A DNA stretch of 64,000 bases. Source: UBA5972 sp964637875 (lineage in GTDB: Bacteria; Pseudomonadota; Alphaproteobacteria; Rhodobacterales; Rhodobacteraceae). Positions within the stretch are counted from its first letter, which is position 1; each line of letters opens with the position of its first letter. A program made the position numbers and the translations under genes. Positions 16,172 to 24,763 of this stretch are shown here, piece after piece. The stretch covers positions 3,954 through 67,953 of the forward strand of contig CAZWXK010000009.1 of NCBI GenBank assembly GCA_964637875.1, in the 5' to 3' direction. The notes under the pieces were generated by a model. That model ran no database searches. It saw only the letters and a program-made list of their open reading frames with translations, and was not told where the DNA came from.

Positions 16172-16718
16172 CCCCATCACGACCGGCTACCGAATCACCC
16201 TGCTGCCATCCAGACCCTGCCCCGGCCGGGCCGGGCCGGGTAGAATATGCGCAAAAATCGGCATCTGCTGGAATTCGCTGCCATATTCCTGCCGATTTTC
16301 CAGTGCCGGAAACATAGCCTCCTCGTTTGTGAGCCACCTTCCGTTGTGGATGCACGCTCGACGCGCATCCTCATACTGGCGCCAGTTTGGCAACAATGCA
16401 TTATGTGCCACGCCCTTGGCAACACACTCCCAACGCGTGGTTTTCCCTGATATGGGCATCTGTATTCAGGCCGTACAATCATCTCGATTGTAAGCGAACA
16501 GGAAACGGTCTCCCTCCTGAGGCAATGAATTTTCGATTTGTTTTCACATGTTTGCGGGTGGGGCCGATGCGGTGATTGCCATAATCCTGCCAAAATTTCC
16601 TTCCCCGCCGGCGCGAAAAAGGGTAATGTCCCTGCCGAGGTGCCCAAACTGGGTTGGGCTAATCCACACAGGTCATGGGGGCGGCCGCACACGAGGACTG
16701 CATCCGAGAGATGCGGGA
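16172..16718. other. Long non-coding stretch after mipZ
   Basis: About 550 bases without a supported gene and visibly less GC-rich than the neighbourhood between roughly 16250 and 16560. It begins with tandem CCGGG-type repeats near 16220 and contains a perfect 19-base dyad at 16474-16492. A 90-codon minus-strand frame (16187-16459) has no ribosome-binding site. The stretch may be the upstream control region of the RTX island. Confidence 0.5.
16474..16492. promoter_or_regulatory. Perfect 19-base dyad, operator-like
   Basis: TACAATC-atctc-GATTGTA, seven-base perfect arms. The size and symmetry suit a dimeric regulator (LuxR-, TetR- or GntR-type). The distance to the next plus-strand gene is large (about 500 bases to 16990). 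Function is unknown. Confidence 0.5.
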
Positions 16719-16979
16719 ATGGTGAGTGCCGTGATAACGCGTGTCTCGCAGGCAACTGTCCTGCCACGCCCTGCCCCGGGCAGCCTTGCGGCCCTTGTGG
16801 CTGCAACCATGCCGTTGGCGGCCATCGCCGTCTTTACGCCTTTCCTCCATCCCGCCATCGCGGTGACTGCAATTGTCCTGATTCCGCTTGCGCTGTTGCG
16901 GGGCATGAGCAGATCGGCGGCCAGGCAAAACGCCAGGGCCGCAGGCTGCCTTTCCGACACGCTCCGCTTCTTCTCATGA
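16719..16979 (+). CDS. Possible small membrane protein
   Basis: 86-codon frame from the ATG at 16719, ending 10 bases before the RTX/Hint gene. Residues about 20-60 are hydrophobic (LAALVAATMPLAAIAVF, then AVTAIVLIPLALL) and could form two membrane segments, followed by a basic tail. The ribosome-binding site is weak and I recognise no family. It may be a spurious frame; proximity to the next gene and the hydrophobic pattern are the only support. Confidence 0.3.
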   Translation: MVSAVITRVSQATVLPRPAPGSLAALVAATMPLAAIAVFTPFLHPAIAVTAIVLIPLALLRGMSRSAARQNARAAGCLSDTLRFFS

Positions 16980-16989
16980 GGGTATTGAA

Positions 16990-19761
16990 ATGAAAGACTT
17001 GAACGACAGCAATCCGAAAGAACCGGGCAAGACCGACCCGATTGATGCGACCCTCGTGGGCACGCAGCCCGACCACCAGGGCGGCGACATCGGGAGCAAT
17101 GACGCGCATGCGCACGAACACGACACGGACAGTCACGCCAGCGCCCCTCGACAGGGCGACGGGCAAGACGGGGAACGTGTATCGCAACAGGCATGGGGCA
17201 TGGATTCCGACAAGGCCGACGATCATCCGGACGAAGACCATTCTCGGACCGATGATTCCCGGGACTCGGGCAACAGCATGCACGGTCAGCCCGACGATGG
17301 GTCGGCCATGGCAGAGGACTCGGCCCGGACCGTTGCGAGCGCATCGGCACCGGCTGCCGCGCCGCAGACCGGCACCCCGGGAAATGACGTGATCGTGGGC
17401 GATAACGGCGACAACACCATATTTGGCGGGGCCGGCAACGACGTTCTGATCGGCAAGGGCGGCGATGACGTGATCTATGGCGGCGACGGGGATGACGCCA
17501 TCAGCGGCGGAAAGGGCGACGATGTCCTGTTCGGTGATGGTCCCAACGGGCCGGATCAGGTGCAGAACCTGATCGTCAACGGATCGTTCGAAGATGTTTC
17601 CGGGCTGAGCGCAACCACCTTTGGCTATGTCGGCTATGGGTCCGTCCCCGGCTGGACAACCGCCAGCCCAAATGGCGAGATCGACATCCACGGAGACGGC
17701 CGTGGCGGGGTCTTGCCAACGGATGGGCAATACTGGGCCGACCTCGAAGGAACGCCCGACAACATCACCCTGGGACAGGACATTCAGGGTGTCGAGGATG
17801 GCAAGCTGTATCACCTTTCCTTCAGCGCCGGTGACCGCCTGACCGACAACAACACCTTCCAGGTGATCTGGAACGGTGAGGTGGTTGACGTTAAGGGAGC
17901 GGAAATACTCGATCCCGTAAATGGCGACATGCAGACCTATCAGGTCACACTTGTCGGAGGATCGGGTGATGGATCAAACAGGCTGGAATTCGCGGGTCTT
18001 GGCGACCCCAACAAGCGGGGCGTCTCGATCGACGACGTGCGGATGAGCCCGGTAACTTCGGGGGATCAGGCCGGCGACGACGTGATTCATGCAGGTGACG
18101 GCGACGATCTGGTTTATGGCGGCGACGGGGCCGACGTCATTTCCGGTGGTGCCGGCAATGACGTGATCTATGGCGATGACAGCGATACAGGCAACGCCGG
18201 CGGCGGTTCGGGTTCGGGTCACGGTTCCGGCGGACATGACGACAAGTCGGGGCACGGCTCGGGCGGGCAGGGCCATGGGTCGGGCAACAGGTCGGCCCAT
18301 GGCAGTGGCGGCTCGGGCAAGGATTCTGATCCCGACAAGACTGGCGATGCACATGGCCACGGCGCCGACAAGGGCGACGATGCCCATGCAGGCGACACAC
18401 ATGGTGGCGATACCTCGCAAGCCGGATCGGGCAAGGGCGATGACAGCCACGACGAGGCCGCCGGATCCCATGACTCCGCTGCAGGGTCGGGCAAGACGGA
18501 CAAGGACTCGGACCCCGACAAGAACGGCGATACCCATGGTCATGGCGCCGACAAGGGCGACGATGCCCATGGCGACCAACATGGCGGCCAACATGCCGGA
18601 GGGGGTAATGACAGCGGCAACCATATGGGCGGCGATCATGGCGGAGACGACGGTCAGGGTGGCTCGGGCGGCGAAGGATCATCCGGTGGTGGCTCGGGCG
18701 GCGGATCGGGCAGCGGTGACGCCTGCTCGACCGATCACGGTACCGGGCCCAACGGCGATACCATAACCGGCGGCGCCGGAAATGACGTCATCTATGGCAT
18801 GTCCGGCAACGACTATCTGAGCGGGGGCCAGGGCAACGACGTGATCTATGGCGGCTCGGGCAACGACCATATTCTGGGTGATGCCGGTGACGATACGCTG
18901 GATGGCGGAACCGGAGCCGACTGTATCGAGGGCGGCGCGGGCAACGACACCATTACCACGGGCGATGGTGCCGATGTCGTGGCAGCGGGCGACGATGCCG
19001 ATGTGATCTATGGCTCCAGCGGCGACATGATCGATGGCGGCGCGGGCGGCAATGATTTCGATACCCTTGTCGTCACCGATGTGAACAACATCGAATATAC
19101 CAGCGCAGATCAGGAGGACGGCATCGTTCATTTCAACGACGGGACCACGCTCCAGTTTGAAGAAATCGAAAAGATCGTCCCCTGCTTTACCCCCGGAACA
19201 TTGATCCTGACCGCGCGCGGAGAACGGCCGGTGGAAACGCTGCAGGTCGGGGACAAGGTCGTGACCCGCGACAACGGATTGCAGGAGATTCGCTGGATCG
19301 GCACCAAGGCGCTGTCGGGCCGGCTGCTGCTGGAAAACGCCCATCTGCGCCCGATCCTGATTCGCAAGGGCGCGCTGGGTCGCAACCTGCCCGAGCGTGA
19401 CATGATGGTCTCGCCCAATCACCGGATGCTGATTGCCGATGCGCGAACGACACTGTTCTTCGAGGAACCCGAGGTGCTGGTCGCAGCCAAACACCTGGTG
19501 GATGGCAAGGGCATTCAGCAGGTCGATTCAGTCGGGGTCGCCTATATCCACATGATGTTCGACCAGCATGAGGTCGTCCTTGCCGACGGCTCCTGGAGCG
19601 AGAGCTTTCAGCCCGGTGACTATTCGCTCAAGGGTATCGGTGACGAACAGCGTGCCGAAATCTTCGAGATATTCCCCGAGCTGCGGGAAACGACCGGCCG
19701 CCGGCAATACACGTCAGCGCGCCGCTCGCTCAGACGGAAAGAGGCGCAGTTGCTGCGCTGA
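16990..19761 (+). CDS. RTX calcium-binding protein with jelly-roll-like and C-terminal Hint domains
   Basis: 923 residues, acidic, no N-terminal signal, so type I secretion is expected. Order: Asp/His/Ser-rich leader (1-127); RTX nonapeptides (about 128-188, GGAGNDVLIG type); a beta-sandwich resembling DUF642 or carbohydrate-binding modules (about 193-352, from NLIVNGSFEDVSG to SIDDVRMSP); more RTX (about 361-400); a Gly/Ser/His/Asp-rich linker (about 400-583) with two related blocks; RTX (about 584-690); and a Hint_2 domain starting at C732 (CFTPGTLILTARGERPVETL) with SPNHRML later. Hint domains autocleave in inteins and Hedgehog; here about 190 residues follow the Cys with no C-extein. Start follows TATTGAA. 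Confidence 0.85.
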   Translation: MKDLNDSNPKEPGKTDPIDATLVGTQPDHQGGDIGSNDAHAHEHDTDSHASAPRQGDGQDGERVSQQAWGMDSDKADDHPDEDHSRTDDSRDSGNSMHGQPDDGSAMAEDSARTVASASAPAAAPQTGTPGNDVIVGDNGDNTIFGGAGNDVLIGKGGDDVIYGGDGDDAISGGKGDDVLFGDGPNGPDQVQNLIVNGSFEDVSGLSATTFGYVGYGSVPGWTTASPNGEIDIHGDGRGGVLPTDGQYWADLEGTPDNITLGQDIQGVEDGKLYHLSFSAGDRLTDNNTFQVIWNGEVVDVKGAEILDPVNGDMQTYQVTLVGGSGDGSNRLEFAGLGDPNKRGVSIDDVRMSPVTSGDQAGDDVIHAGDGDDLVYGGDGADVISGGAGNDVIYGDDSDTGNAGGGSGSGHGSGGHDDKSGHGSGGQGHGSGNRSAHGSGGSGKDSDPDKTGDAHGHGADKGDDAHAGDTHGGDTSQAGSGKGDDSHDEAAGSHDSAAGSGKTDKDSDPDKNGDTHGHGADKGDDAHGDQHGGQHAGGGNDSGNHMGGDHGGDDGQGGSGGEGSSGGGSGGGSGSGDACSTDHGTGPNGDTITGGAGNDVIYGMSGNDYLSGGQGNDVIYGGSGNDHILGDAGDDTLDGGTGADCIEGGAGNDTITTGDGADVVAAGDDADVIYGSSGDMIDGGAGGNDFDTLVVTDVNNIEYTSADQEDGIVHFNDGTTLQFEEIEKIVPCFTPGTLILTARGERPVETLQVGDKVVTRDNGLQEIRWIGTKALSGRLLLENAHLRPILIRKGALGRNLPERDMMVSPNHRMLIADARTTLFFEEPEVLVAAKHLVDGKGIQQVDSVGVAYIHMMFDQHEVVLADGSWSESFQPGDYSLKGIGDEQRAEIFEIFPELRETTGRRQYTSARRSLRRKEAQLLR
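18312..18576 (+). repeat. Internal repeat coding His/Asp-rich linker of the RTX/Hint protein
   Basis: Two copies of a DSDPDK-GD-HGHGADKGDDAH block. The DNA copies share an identical 28-base stretch at 18361-18388 and 18544-18571, offset by 183 bases (61 codons). The repeated HGHG, KGDDAH and THGG elements could bind divalent metals. Near-identity at DNA level suggests recent duplication and possible length variation. Confidence 0.75.
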
Positions 19762-20020
19762 TCGATTTCACCTCGCTGCACCGCAAGGGGGGGACGGGAA
19801 ACCGGCCTCCCCTTGCGCATTGGGCTGATCCCTTCTGCGTTTGCCCGATCATTCGGTGACACTGCAGGGCGTGTCACTTTTGACGCATTCGCGTCTAACG
19901 GGGTGCAGGCGGCGCGGGCAAGACTGACCCCGATCATCTGCGACTTGCGCATGGTCACGGAATTGCCGATTTTTCCTGGCATGATCGGCAGAAATCGAGC
20001 AGCCGCAAGAGGAGCCATCC
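19762..20020. other. Intergenic region before the lysozyme-like/RTX gene
   Basis: 259 bases. It holds a seven-base dyad at 19856-19877 and no supported gene. The ribosome-binding site AGAGGAG lies just before the ATG at 20021. Confidence 0.5.
19856..19877. promoter_or_regulatory. Operator-like dyad upstream of the lysozyme-like/RTX gene
   Basis: GTGACAC-tgcagggc-GTGTCAC, seven-base perfect arms with an eight-base spacer, about 145 bases before the start codon. Regulator unknown. Confidence 0.45.
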
Positions 20021-20947
20021 ATGCCCGGAAACTTCAACGATTTTCTGGCCGCGCTGCGCCTGAAGGAATCCAGCGGCAACTATGCCGCCGTGAACAGCCT
20101 GGGTTATCTGGGTGCCTACCAGTTCGGCGAGGCCGCGCTTGTCGATCTGGGCGTGGTCACACGGGATTCAGATCCGTTCGACAACCATATCAACGGCCGT
20201 TTCACGGGAATATACGGCATCAACTCGGTTGCCGATTTCCTGTCGAACCCCACCGTCCAGGACAGCCTTGCCGTCAAATGGTTCGACATGCTCTGGCAAA
20301 GGATACAATATCTGGGGCTCGACAGCTATGCATCGCAGAAACTGAATGGGCTTGCCATTACCAAGACGGGCATGCTGGCCGGCGCGCATCTGCTGGGGAC
20401 AGGCGGCCTGCAACGGTTTCTCGATTCTGGCGCCACGCTGCCACTGACAGACGCCTACGGTACGCCGATCGGCGATTACCTGACATGGTTTTCCGACTTT
20501 ACCGCACCCGCGCGATATGGCGACAGTCTGCATCTGGCCAACACCATAAGGGGCGGCAGCGGGCGTGATCGTCTTGCCGGCCACGCCGGGGCCGATCTGC
20601 TGGTCGGCAGGGGCGGCCCGGACAGATTGCAGGGCGGTGGTGGCCATGATGTGCTGAAAGGCGGCCATGGCCGCGACGTGCTGAACGGCGGCCCCGGCCA
20701 CGATCGCCTGATCGGCGGCGCGGGCGCGGATCAGTTCGTTTTCAATGCGCGTTCGGGCAACGACGTGATCCGTGACTTTCAGGACGGGATCGACCATATC
20801 CGCATCCGCACCCCGGGAATTTCATTTACCGACCTGTCGATCTCGGGGGATGCGACGCATACGGACATCGCCTTTGGAGAGACCACGATACATCTGCGCG
20901 GGATCGATGCGGCCCTGATCGGCGCAGATGACTTTATCCTTGCCTGA
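20021..20947 (+). CDS. Lysozyme-like N-terminal domain fused to RTX calcium-binding repeats
   Basis: 308 residues. Residues 1-170 include RLKESSGNYAAVNSLGYLGA and YQFGEAALVDLG, the pattern of lysozyme/transglycosylase-like domains in which the Glu of ESSGNY is the presumed catalytic acid. Residues about 180-245 carry RTX repeats (GGSGRDRLAG, GGGGHDVLKGG, GGPGHDRLIGG) and the end has the FVFNARSGNDVIRDFQDGID segment common before type I secretion signals. No N-terminal signal peptide. It could cut peptidoglycan outside the cell or be a structural domain. A good AGAGGAG site precedes the ATG. Confidence 0.8.
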   Translation: MPGNFNDFLAALRLKESSGNYAAVNSLGYLGAYQFGEAALVDLGVVTRDSDPFDNHINGRFTGIYGINSVADFLSNPTVQDSLAVKWFDMLWQRIQYLGLDSYASQKLNGLAITKTGMLAGAHLLGTGGLQRFLDSGATLPLTDAYGTPIGDYLTWFSDFTAPARYGDSLHLANTIRGGSGRDRLAGHAGADLLVGRGGPDRLQGGGGHDVLKGGHGRDVLNGGPGHDRLIGGAGADQFVFNARSGNDVIRDFQDGIDHIRIRTPGISFTDLSISGDATHTDIAFGETTIHLRGIDAALIGADDFILA

Positions 20948-21029
20948 ATCGGGCCAACCCGGCTGCGGGAAAAGAGACCCCCATGCCACCGTAATCCTGC
21001 GGCTGGTTCAGTTTGCATGATGGGAAAGA

Positions 21030-21106
21030 TGGCGCACCGAGGAGGATTCGAACCCCCGACCCCCTGATTCGTAGTCAGGTACTCTATCCAGCTGAGCTAT
21101 CGGTGC
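21030..21106 (-). tRNA. tRNA-Arg (anticodon ACG)
   Basis: 77-base cloverleaf on the minus strand. The acceptor GCACCGA pairs with TCGGTGC, the D arm contains AGCTCAGCTGGATAGAG, the anticodon stem CCTGA/TCAGG holds the loop CTACGAA, the T arm contains GGTTCGAATCC, and CCA is encoded at 21030-21032. ACG is read as ICG after A34 deamination. It lies 47 bases downstream of the histidine kinase gene. Confidence 0.97.
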
Positions 21107-21153
21107 GTTGGGGTGGCATTTATCGCCGCCTCGCGCCCAATGCAAGGGTGAAA

Positions 21154-22563
21154 TCAACCGGTCTTTGAAAATCCCGTCCGAGCAGTCATCGGCATGGTGA
21201 TGCGAAAGCATGTTCCGCTTTCACCCGTCTCGACCAGCTCCAGCCGACCGCCATGCCCCCGCACCAGCTCGAATGCAATCGACAGGCCAAGACCCGTTCC
21301 CCCCTTGCGTGCACCACCCTCGAAAGGACGGAAAAGATTTTCCAGCGCCTTTTTCGGCAGCCCCGGGCCCGAGTCGCGAATCGTCACGGTCCAGTCATCG
21401 GCGCCCTTTTCGACCATGATCGAGATGCGCCCCGGCTTGCCGGTTGCCTGTATGGCCTGGCTGGCGTTACGCACGAGGTTGGTGAGAATTCGGAACAACT
21501 GTTCCTGGTCGGCGCGCACCACCATGTCCGTGGGGACGGCAACCTCGAAATGAACGGCGCCTTCGGGGGCGGAAAGGAGCTCGCTCTCGATCACGTCGTC
21601 TATGAGCGGGCCGATCATCAGATCGGTCGGCTCGGGCTCGGGCTCTTCGGCCTTTCCGAATGTAAGCGTGCTTTCACACAGATTGACCGCCCGGGTGAGC
21701 GAGCCAACCAGTTTCGGCGCAGTCCGCTGAACCGAAGGATCCGCGCTCATTTCCATTCGGTCGGCCAGCAACTGTGCTGTCGTCAACATGTTGCGCAAGT
21801 CATGGCTGATCTTGGCAACCGCCCCTCCCAGGGCGGCAAGGCGGTCTTTCTGCTTGAGCGCCTTGCTCAGCTCGATCTGCATCTCGCGCAGGGCAACTTC
21901 GGCCTCGTGCAGTTCGGTTATCCCGGCCCTGGGTTCGATGATCAGGCGATGATCCTCGGGGGCCTCCTTGTATGCGGTGATATGGGAAACCACACGGCTG
22001 ATCGGCGCGACCAGAAAACGCCGCACGGCAAGAAACAGCAAAGCCGCCGTGATGATCGAGATGACCAGCGACAGCATGAACACTCGCAGCCCATAGTCCA
22101 GCATCTGCTTGCGCAGATCGCTGGTATGGAGGGTGATCTCGATCAGCAGACCGGCCTTGTTCACCGGTGTGCCGATCACACGGATGATCCGGTCATTGGG
22201 ATCGAAAAGACGCGCCAGAGCGTCGCGGATCAGAACCCACGGAGAAGGTTCACGCAAATCATATGTTTCGTACACGGGGGCGGGCATGGGCGACGCCAGC
22301 ACCAACTCGCGCACCGCATTTCTGCGCAGAACCACATTCAGGACACCGGCATTGCGCAGCAACTCCTTTTCCAGGGCGGGATCGACCATGTTGTTGGGCC
22401 CGGCCAGAACCGCAAGCGAGGCAATCTGACCACGTTCGAGCCGCGCCTGCAGATAATCCTGGCGAAACCGGGCAACCGACGGGACAAAGATCATCACCTC
22501 TGCCAGCATGACGAACACGACTGTCAGAAGCAGAAACCGCCCGGATAGTGAATTCAGAAACAT
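21154..22563 (-). CDS. Membrane sensor histidine kinase
   Basis: 469 residues. TM1 is at about 9-30, followed by a periplasmic domain of about 125 residues, TM2 at about 158-184 and a HAMP-like linker. The H-box is AKISHDLRN with H254, the N-box NLVRNASQAI near 362-371, G1 DSGPGLP near 397 and G2 GGTGLGLSIA near 421. It should autophosphorylate and pass phosphate to a response regulator; none is adjacent, so it is an orphan here. The signal is unknown. It may be cotranscribed with the flavoprotein gene 71 bases upstream. Confidence 0.9.
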   Translation of the reverse strand: MFLNSLSGRFLLLTVVFVMLAEVMIFVPSVARFRQDYLQARLERGQIASLAVLAGPNNMVDPALEKELLRNAGVLNVVLRRNAVRELVLASPMPAPVYETYDLREPSPWVLIRDALARLFDPNDRIIRVIGTPVNKAGLLIEITLHTSDLRKQMLDYGLRVFMLSLVISIITAALLFLAVRRFLVAPISRVVSHITAYKEAPEDHRLIIEPRAGITELHEAEVALREMQIELSKALKQKDRLAALGGAVAKISHDLRNMLTTAQLLADRMEMSADPSVQRTAPKLVGSLTRAVNLCESTLTFGKAEEPEPEPTDLMIGPLIDDVIESELLSAPEGAVHFEVAVPTDMVVRADQEQLFRILTNLVRNASQAIQATGKPGRISIMVEKGADDWTVTIRDSGPGLPKKALENLFRPFEGGARKGGTGLGLSIAFELVRGHGGRLELVETGESGTCFRITMPMTARTGFSKTG

Positions 22564-22634
22564 AGGTTGCGATCTTTCCCTTTGCCCCCAAACTATGGAT
22601 GCAAGGGCTCGCCTTCAAGCACAGGTTTGTTTTC

Positions 22635-24047
22635 TCAGAATTGTTGCACCAGGCGCACGATGCGCCGGACCCAGGGGTTTTCGAACAATCGGGGCGAAAA
22701 ATATGCGCCCGCGACCCGCTTGTTGATCTCGCCCAGCGTGGGATACGGCGCGACCATCGCGGCCACGGCGCCCATCTTCAGGCGGTTCGCGATCGCCATG
22801 GCCCAGAGCTGGATCAGCTCGCCGGCCTGCGCCCCCACGATCGATGCACCTACCGGTCGTCCCTTGACGACCATGACCTTGATCAGCCCGGTTGTCGCCA
22901 GTTCTGCACGCGCGCGATCGTTTTCGGCATAATCGAAACGGACAACTTCCAGCCGGGCTCCATGACGTTTGCGGGCCTCGTCCTCGGTCAGACCGACCTG
23001 CGCCAGTTCGGGGTCGGTATAGGTCGCCCAGGGAATATGGGCCGTATCCGCCCTTGACGGCAGGCCGAACAGGGCCGAACGGATCACGATACCGGCGTGG
23101 TAGCCGGCCACGTGGGTAAATTGCAGGCCGCCAATCACGTCGCCAATGGCGTAAATCCGCCGGTTTGCGGTTTTCAGCCGGGAATCCACCGCAATTCCGG
23201 TGCGGTGGGTTGCAACGCCGGCAACATCAAGGTTCAGCCGGTCAACATTTGCCTTGCGCCCCGCCGCAACCAGCAGATGGCTGCCCTCGTGTACCTCGCC
23301 CTGTTCGACATGGACATGGATCCTGGCCCCTTGCCGCGAGATCCTTTCCACCATGGCACCTTCGATGATATCGACACCTTCGGCGCGGATCCGTGCAAGG
23401 GCAATCGCCGCCAGTTCGGGGTCGTCCTTGCCCAACGCGCTGAACCCTTCGAGAACCGTTACCCGGCTGCCCAGCCTCCTGTGGGCCTGTGCCAGCTCGA
23501 TCCCGATCGGCCCGCCTCCGATGACGATCAGATGCTCGGGGCGCTCGCGCAGATCGAAAATGCTTTCATTGGTAAGATAGGGTACCGTGTCGAGGCCGGG
23601 GATTGGCGGAATGAACGGGGAAGACCCGGTTGCAATCACAAAGCGGCGGGCGCGAACCCGGGTGTTTCCGGCCTCCAGCGCATCGGGCGAGATAAAACGG
23701 CCATATTCCCGAATCACCTTCACGCCCAGGCCCTCGAACCGTTCGACGCTGTCATGGGGGGCGATGCCTGCAATCACGTTTGCAACATGGTCCTTGGCGG
23801 CGGCGTAATCGACGTTCGGCACCGCTGGCGTCACCCCGAAAGGGGCGCCCGAGGTCATGGCATGGGCATGTCTGGCCGCGGCGATCAGGGCCTTTGAGGG
23901 GACACAGCCGAAATTGAGGCAATCTCCACCCATCCGGCCACCTTCGACCAGGATGACACGCGCCCCCATCTGCGCTGCCCCGGCTGCAACCGACAGCCCG
24001 CCCGAGCCCGCGCCGATCACACAGATGTCGGCGTTCAGCTCTTCCAT
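22635..24047 (-). CDS. MerA/Lpd-like FAD-dependent pyridine nucleotide-disulfide oxidoreductase
   Basis: 470 residues. FAD binding is CVIGAGSGGLSVAAGAAQMG, the redox disulfide GGDCLNFGCVPSK (C43 and C48), the NAD(P) site VIGGGPIGIELAQAHRRLG and the second FAD site IYAIGD. At the C-terminus APYPTLGE replaces the HAHPTLSE of dihydrolipoamide dehydrogenase, so the catalytic His is Tyr as in mercuric reductases; the C-terminal Cys pair of MerA is absent. Substrate unknown. The start overlaps the TVP38 gene end by 13 bases; fused TVP38-oxidoreductase proteins are known, supporting joint function. Confidence 0.85.
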   Translation of the reverse strand: MEELNADICVIGAGSGGLSVAAGAAQMGARVILVEGGRMGGDCLNFGCVPSKALIAAARHAHAMTSGAPFGVTPAVPNVDYAAAKDHVANVIAGIAPHDSVERFEGLGVKVIREYGRFISPDALEAGNTRVRARRFVIATGSSPFIPPIPGLDTVPYLTNESIFDLRERPEHLIVIGGGPIGIELAQAHRRLGSRVTVLEGFSALGKDDPELAAIALARIRAEGVDIIEGAMVERISRQGARIHVHVEQGEVHEGSHLLVAAGRKANVDRLNLDVAGVATHRTGIAVDSRLKTANRRIYAIGDVIGGLQFTHVAGYHAGIVIRSALFGLPSRADTAHIPWATYTDPELAQVGLTEDEARKRHGARLEVVRFDYAENDRARAELATTGLIKVMVVKGRPVGASIVGAQAGELIQLWAMAIANRLKMGAVAAMVAPYPTLGEINKRVAGAYFSPRLFENPWVRRIVRLVQQF

Positions 24048-24763
24048 GCCGAGGTCTCGCCCTTGCGCATCTTTCGGACCACCAATGGCAACAGTGCAAG
24101 TGCGCATAATGCCAGGATCGGCGCCAGGATCCGGGGCTCGAACATCACCCCCAGATCGGGGCGGCCGCCACTGGCAAAAACCGCACCCAGCCCGGCACCG
24201 ATCCAGGTATAGATCAGCGCGCCGGGCATGATTCCGAAAAACGTGGTCAGAACGAACCGCCATGCAGACACACCGACCAGCGCGGGTACGAGGTTGGCAA
24301 CAAAGAACGGAACCGCAGGCACCAGCCGGATGAGAAACAGAAAGGAAAGTTCGTTTTCCCTGAGGCCATCATTGAACTGTCGCATCATGCCCTGTGCGTT
24401 CTCCATCTTGCGGGCCAGCCACTCGCCCAGCCCCATGCGCGCGGCAAGAAAGATCACCGTTGCCCCGACCGTGGCCGCCAGGACATTGAAAAGGACCCCC
24501 GGAAAGAGGCCGAAAAGAAACCCTCCGGTCAGCGATGCAACTGTCGCGCCAGGCAGGGAAAAGGACACGATCGCCACATAGACGGCCAGAAAGGAAATCA
24601 CGGCAAGACCATAGTTCCGATCGCGCAGATCCAGAAGCGACTGCTGATTCCGACTCAACATGTCAAATGTCAGATAATCCCTCAGAAAAAGAAACCCGAC
24701 AGCGGCCACCACAAGGATGGCCGCGAACGGGACCATTCTCCTTGCTGGAAACCCCTTTCCCAT
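24035..24763 (-). CDS. TVP38/TMEM64-family (DedA-like) membrane protein
   Basis: 242 residues from the ATG at 24761-24763, preceded by AGGA. An N-terminal membrane anchor is followed by the SNARE-associated/VTT domain: PGATVASLTGGFLFG and, later, FLFLIRLVPAVPFFVANLVPAL with the buried Arg typical of the family, then two C-terminal hydrophobic segments. Members are linked to lipid scrambling or transport. It is the first gene of the pair with the MerA-like oxidoreductase and diverges from rpmH. Confidence 0.87.
   Translation of the reverse strand: MGKGFPARRMVPFAAILVVAAVGFLFLRDYLTFDMLSRNQQSLLDLRDRNYGLAVISFLAVYVAIVSFSLPGATVASLTGGFLFGLFPGVLFNVLAATVGATVIFLAARMGLGEWLARKMENAQGMMRQFNDGLRENELSFLFLIRLVPAVPFFVANLVPALVGVSAWRFVLTTFFGIMPGALIYTWIGAGLGAVFASGGRPDLGVMFEPRILAPILALCALALLPLVVRKMRKGETSAWKS

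Noticed and set aside
16187..16459. 90-codon minus-strand frame after mipZ with plausible-looking composition
   Set aside because: No ribosome-binding site, no family resemblance, and its end runs through CCGGG repeats. The 19-base dyad just upstream is reported separately.
18170..18766. CRISPR-like spacing in the repetitive part of the RTX/Hint gene
   Set aside because: The repeats are in-frame protein repeats of unequal spacing inside a continuous gene, not direct repeats with spacers.
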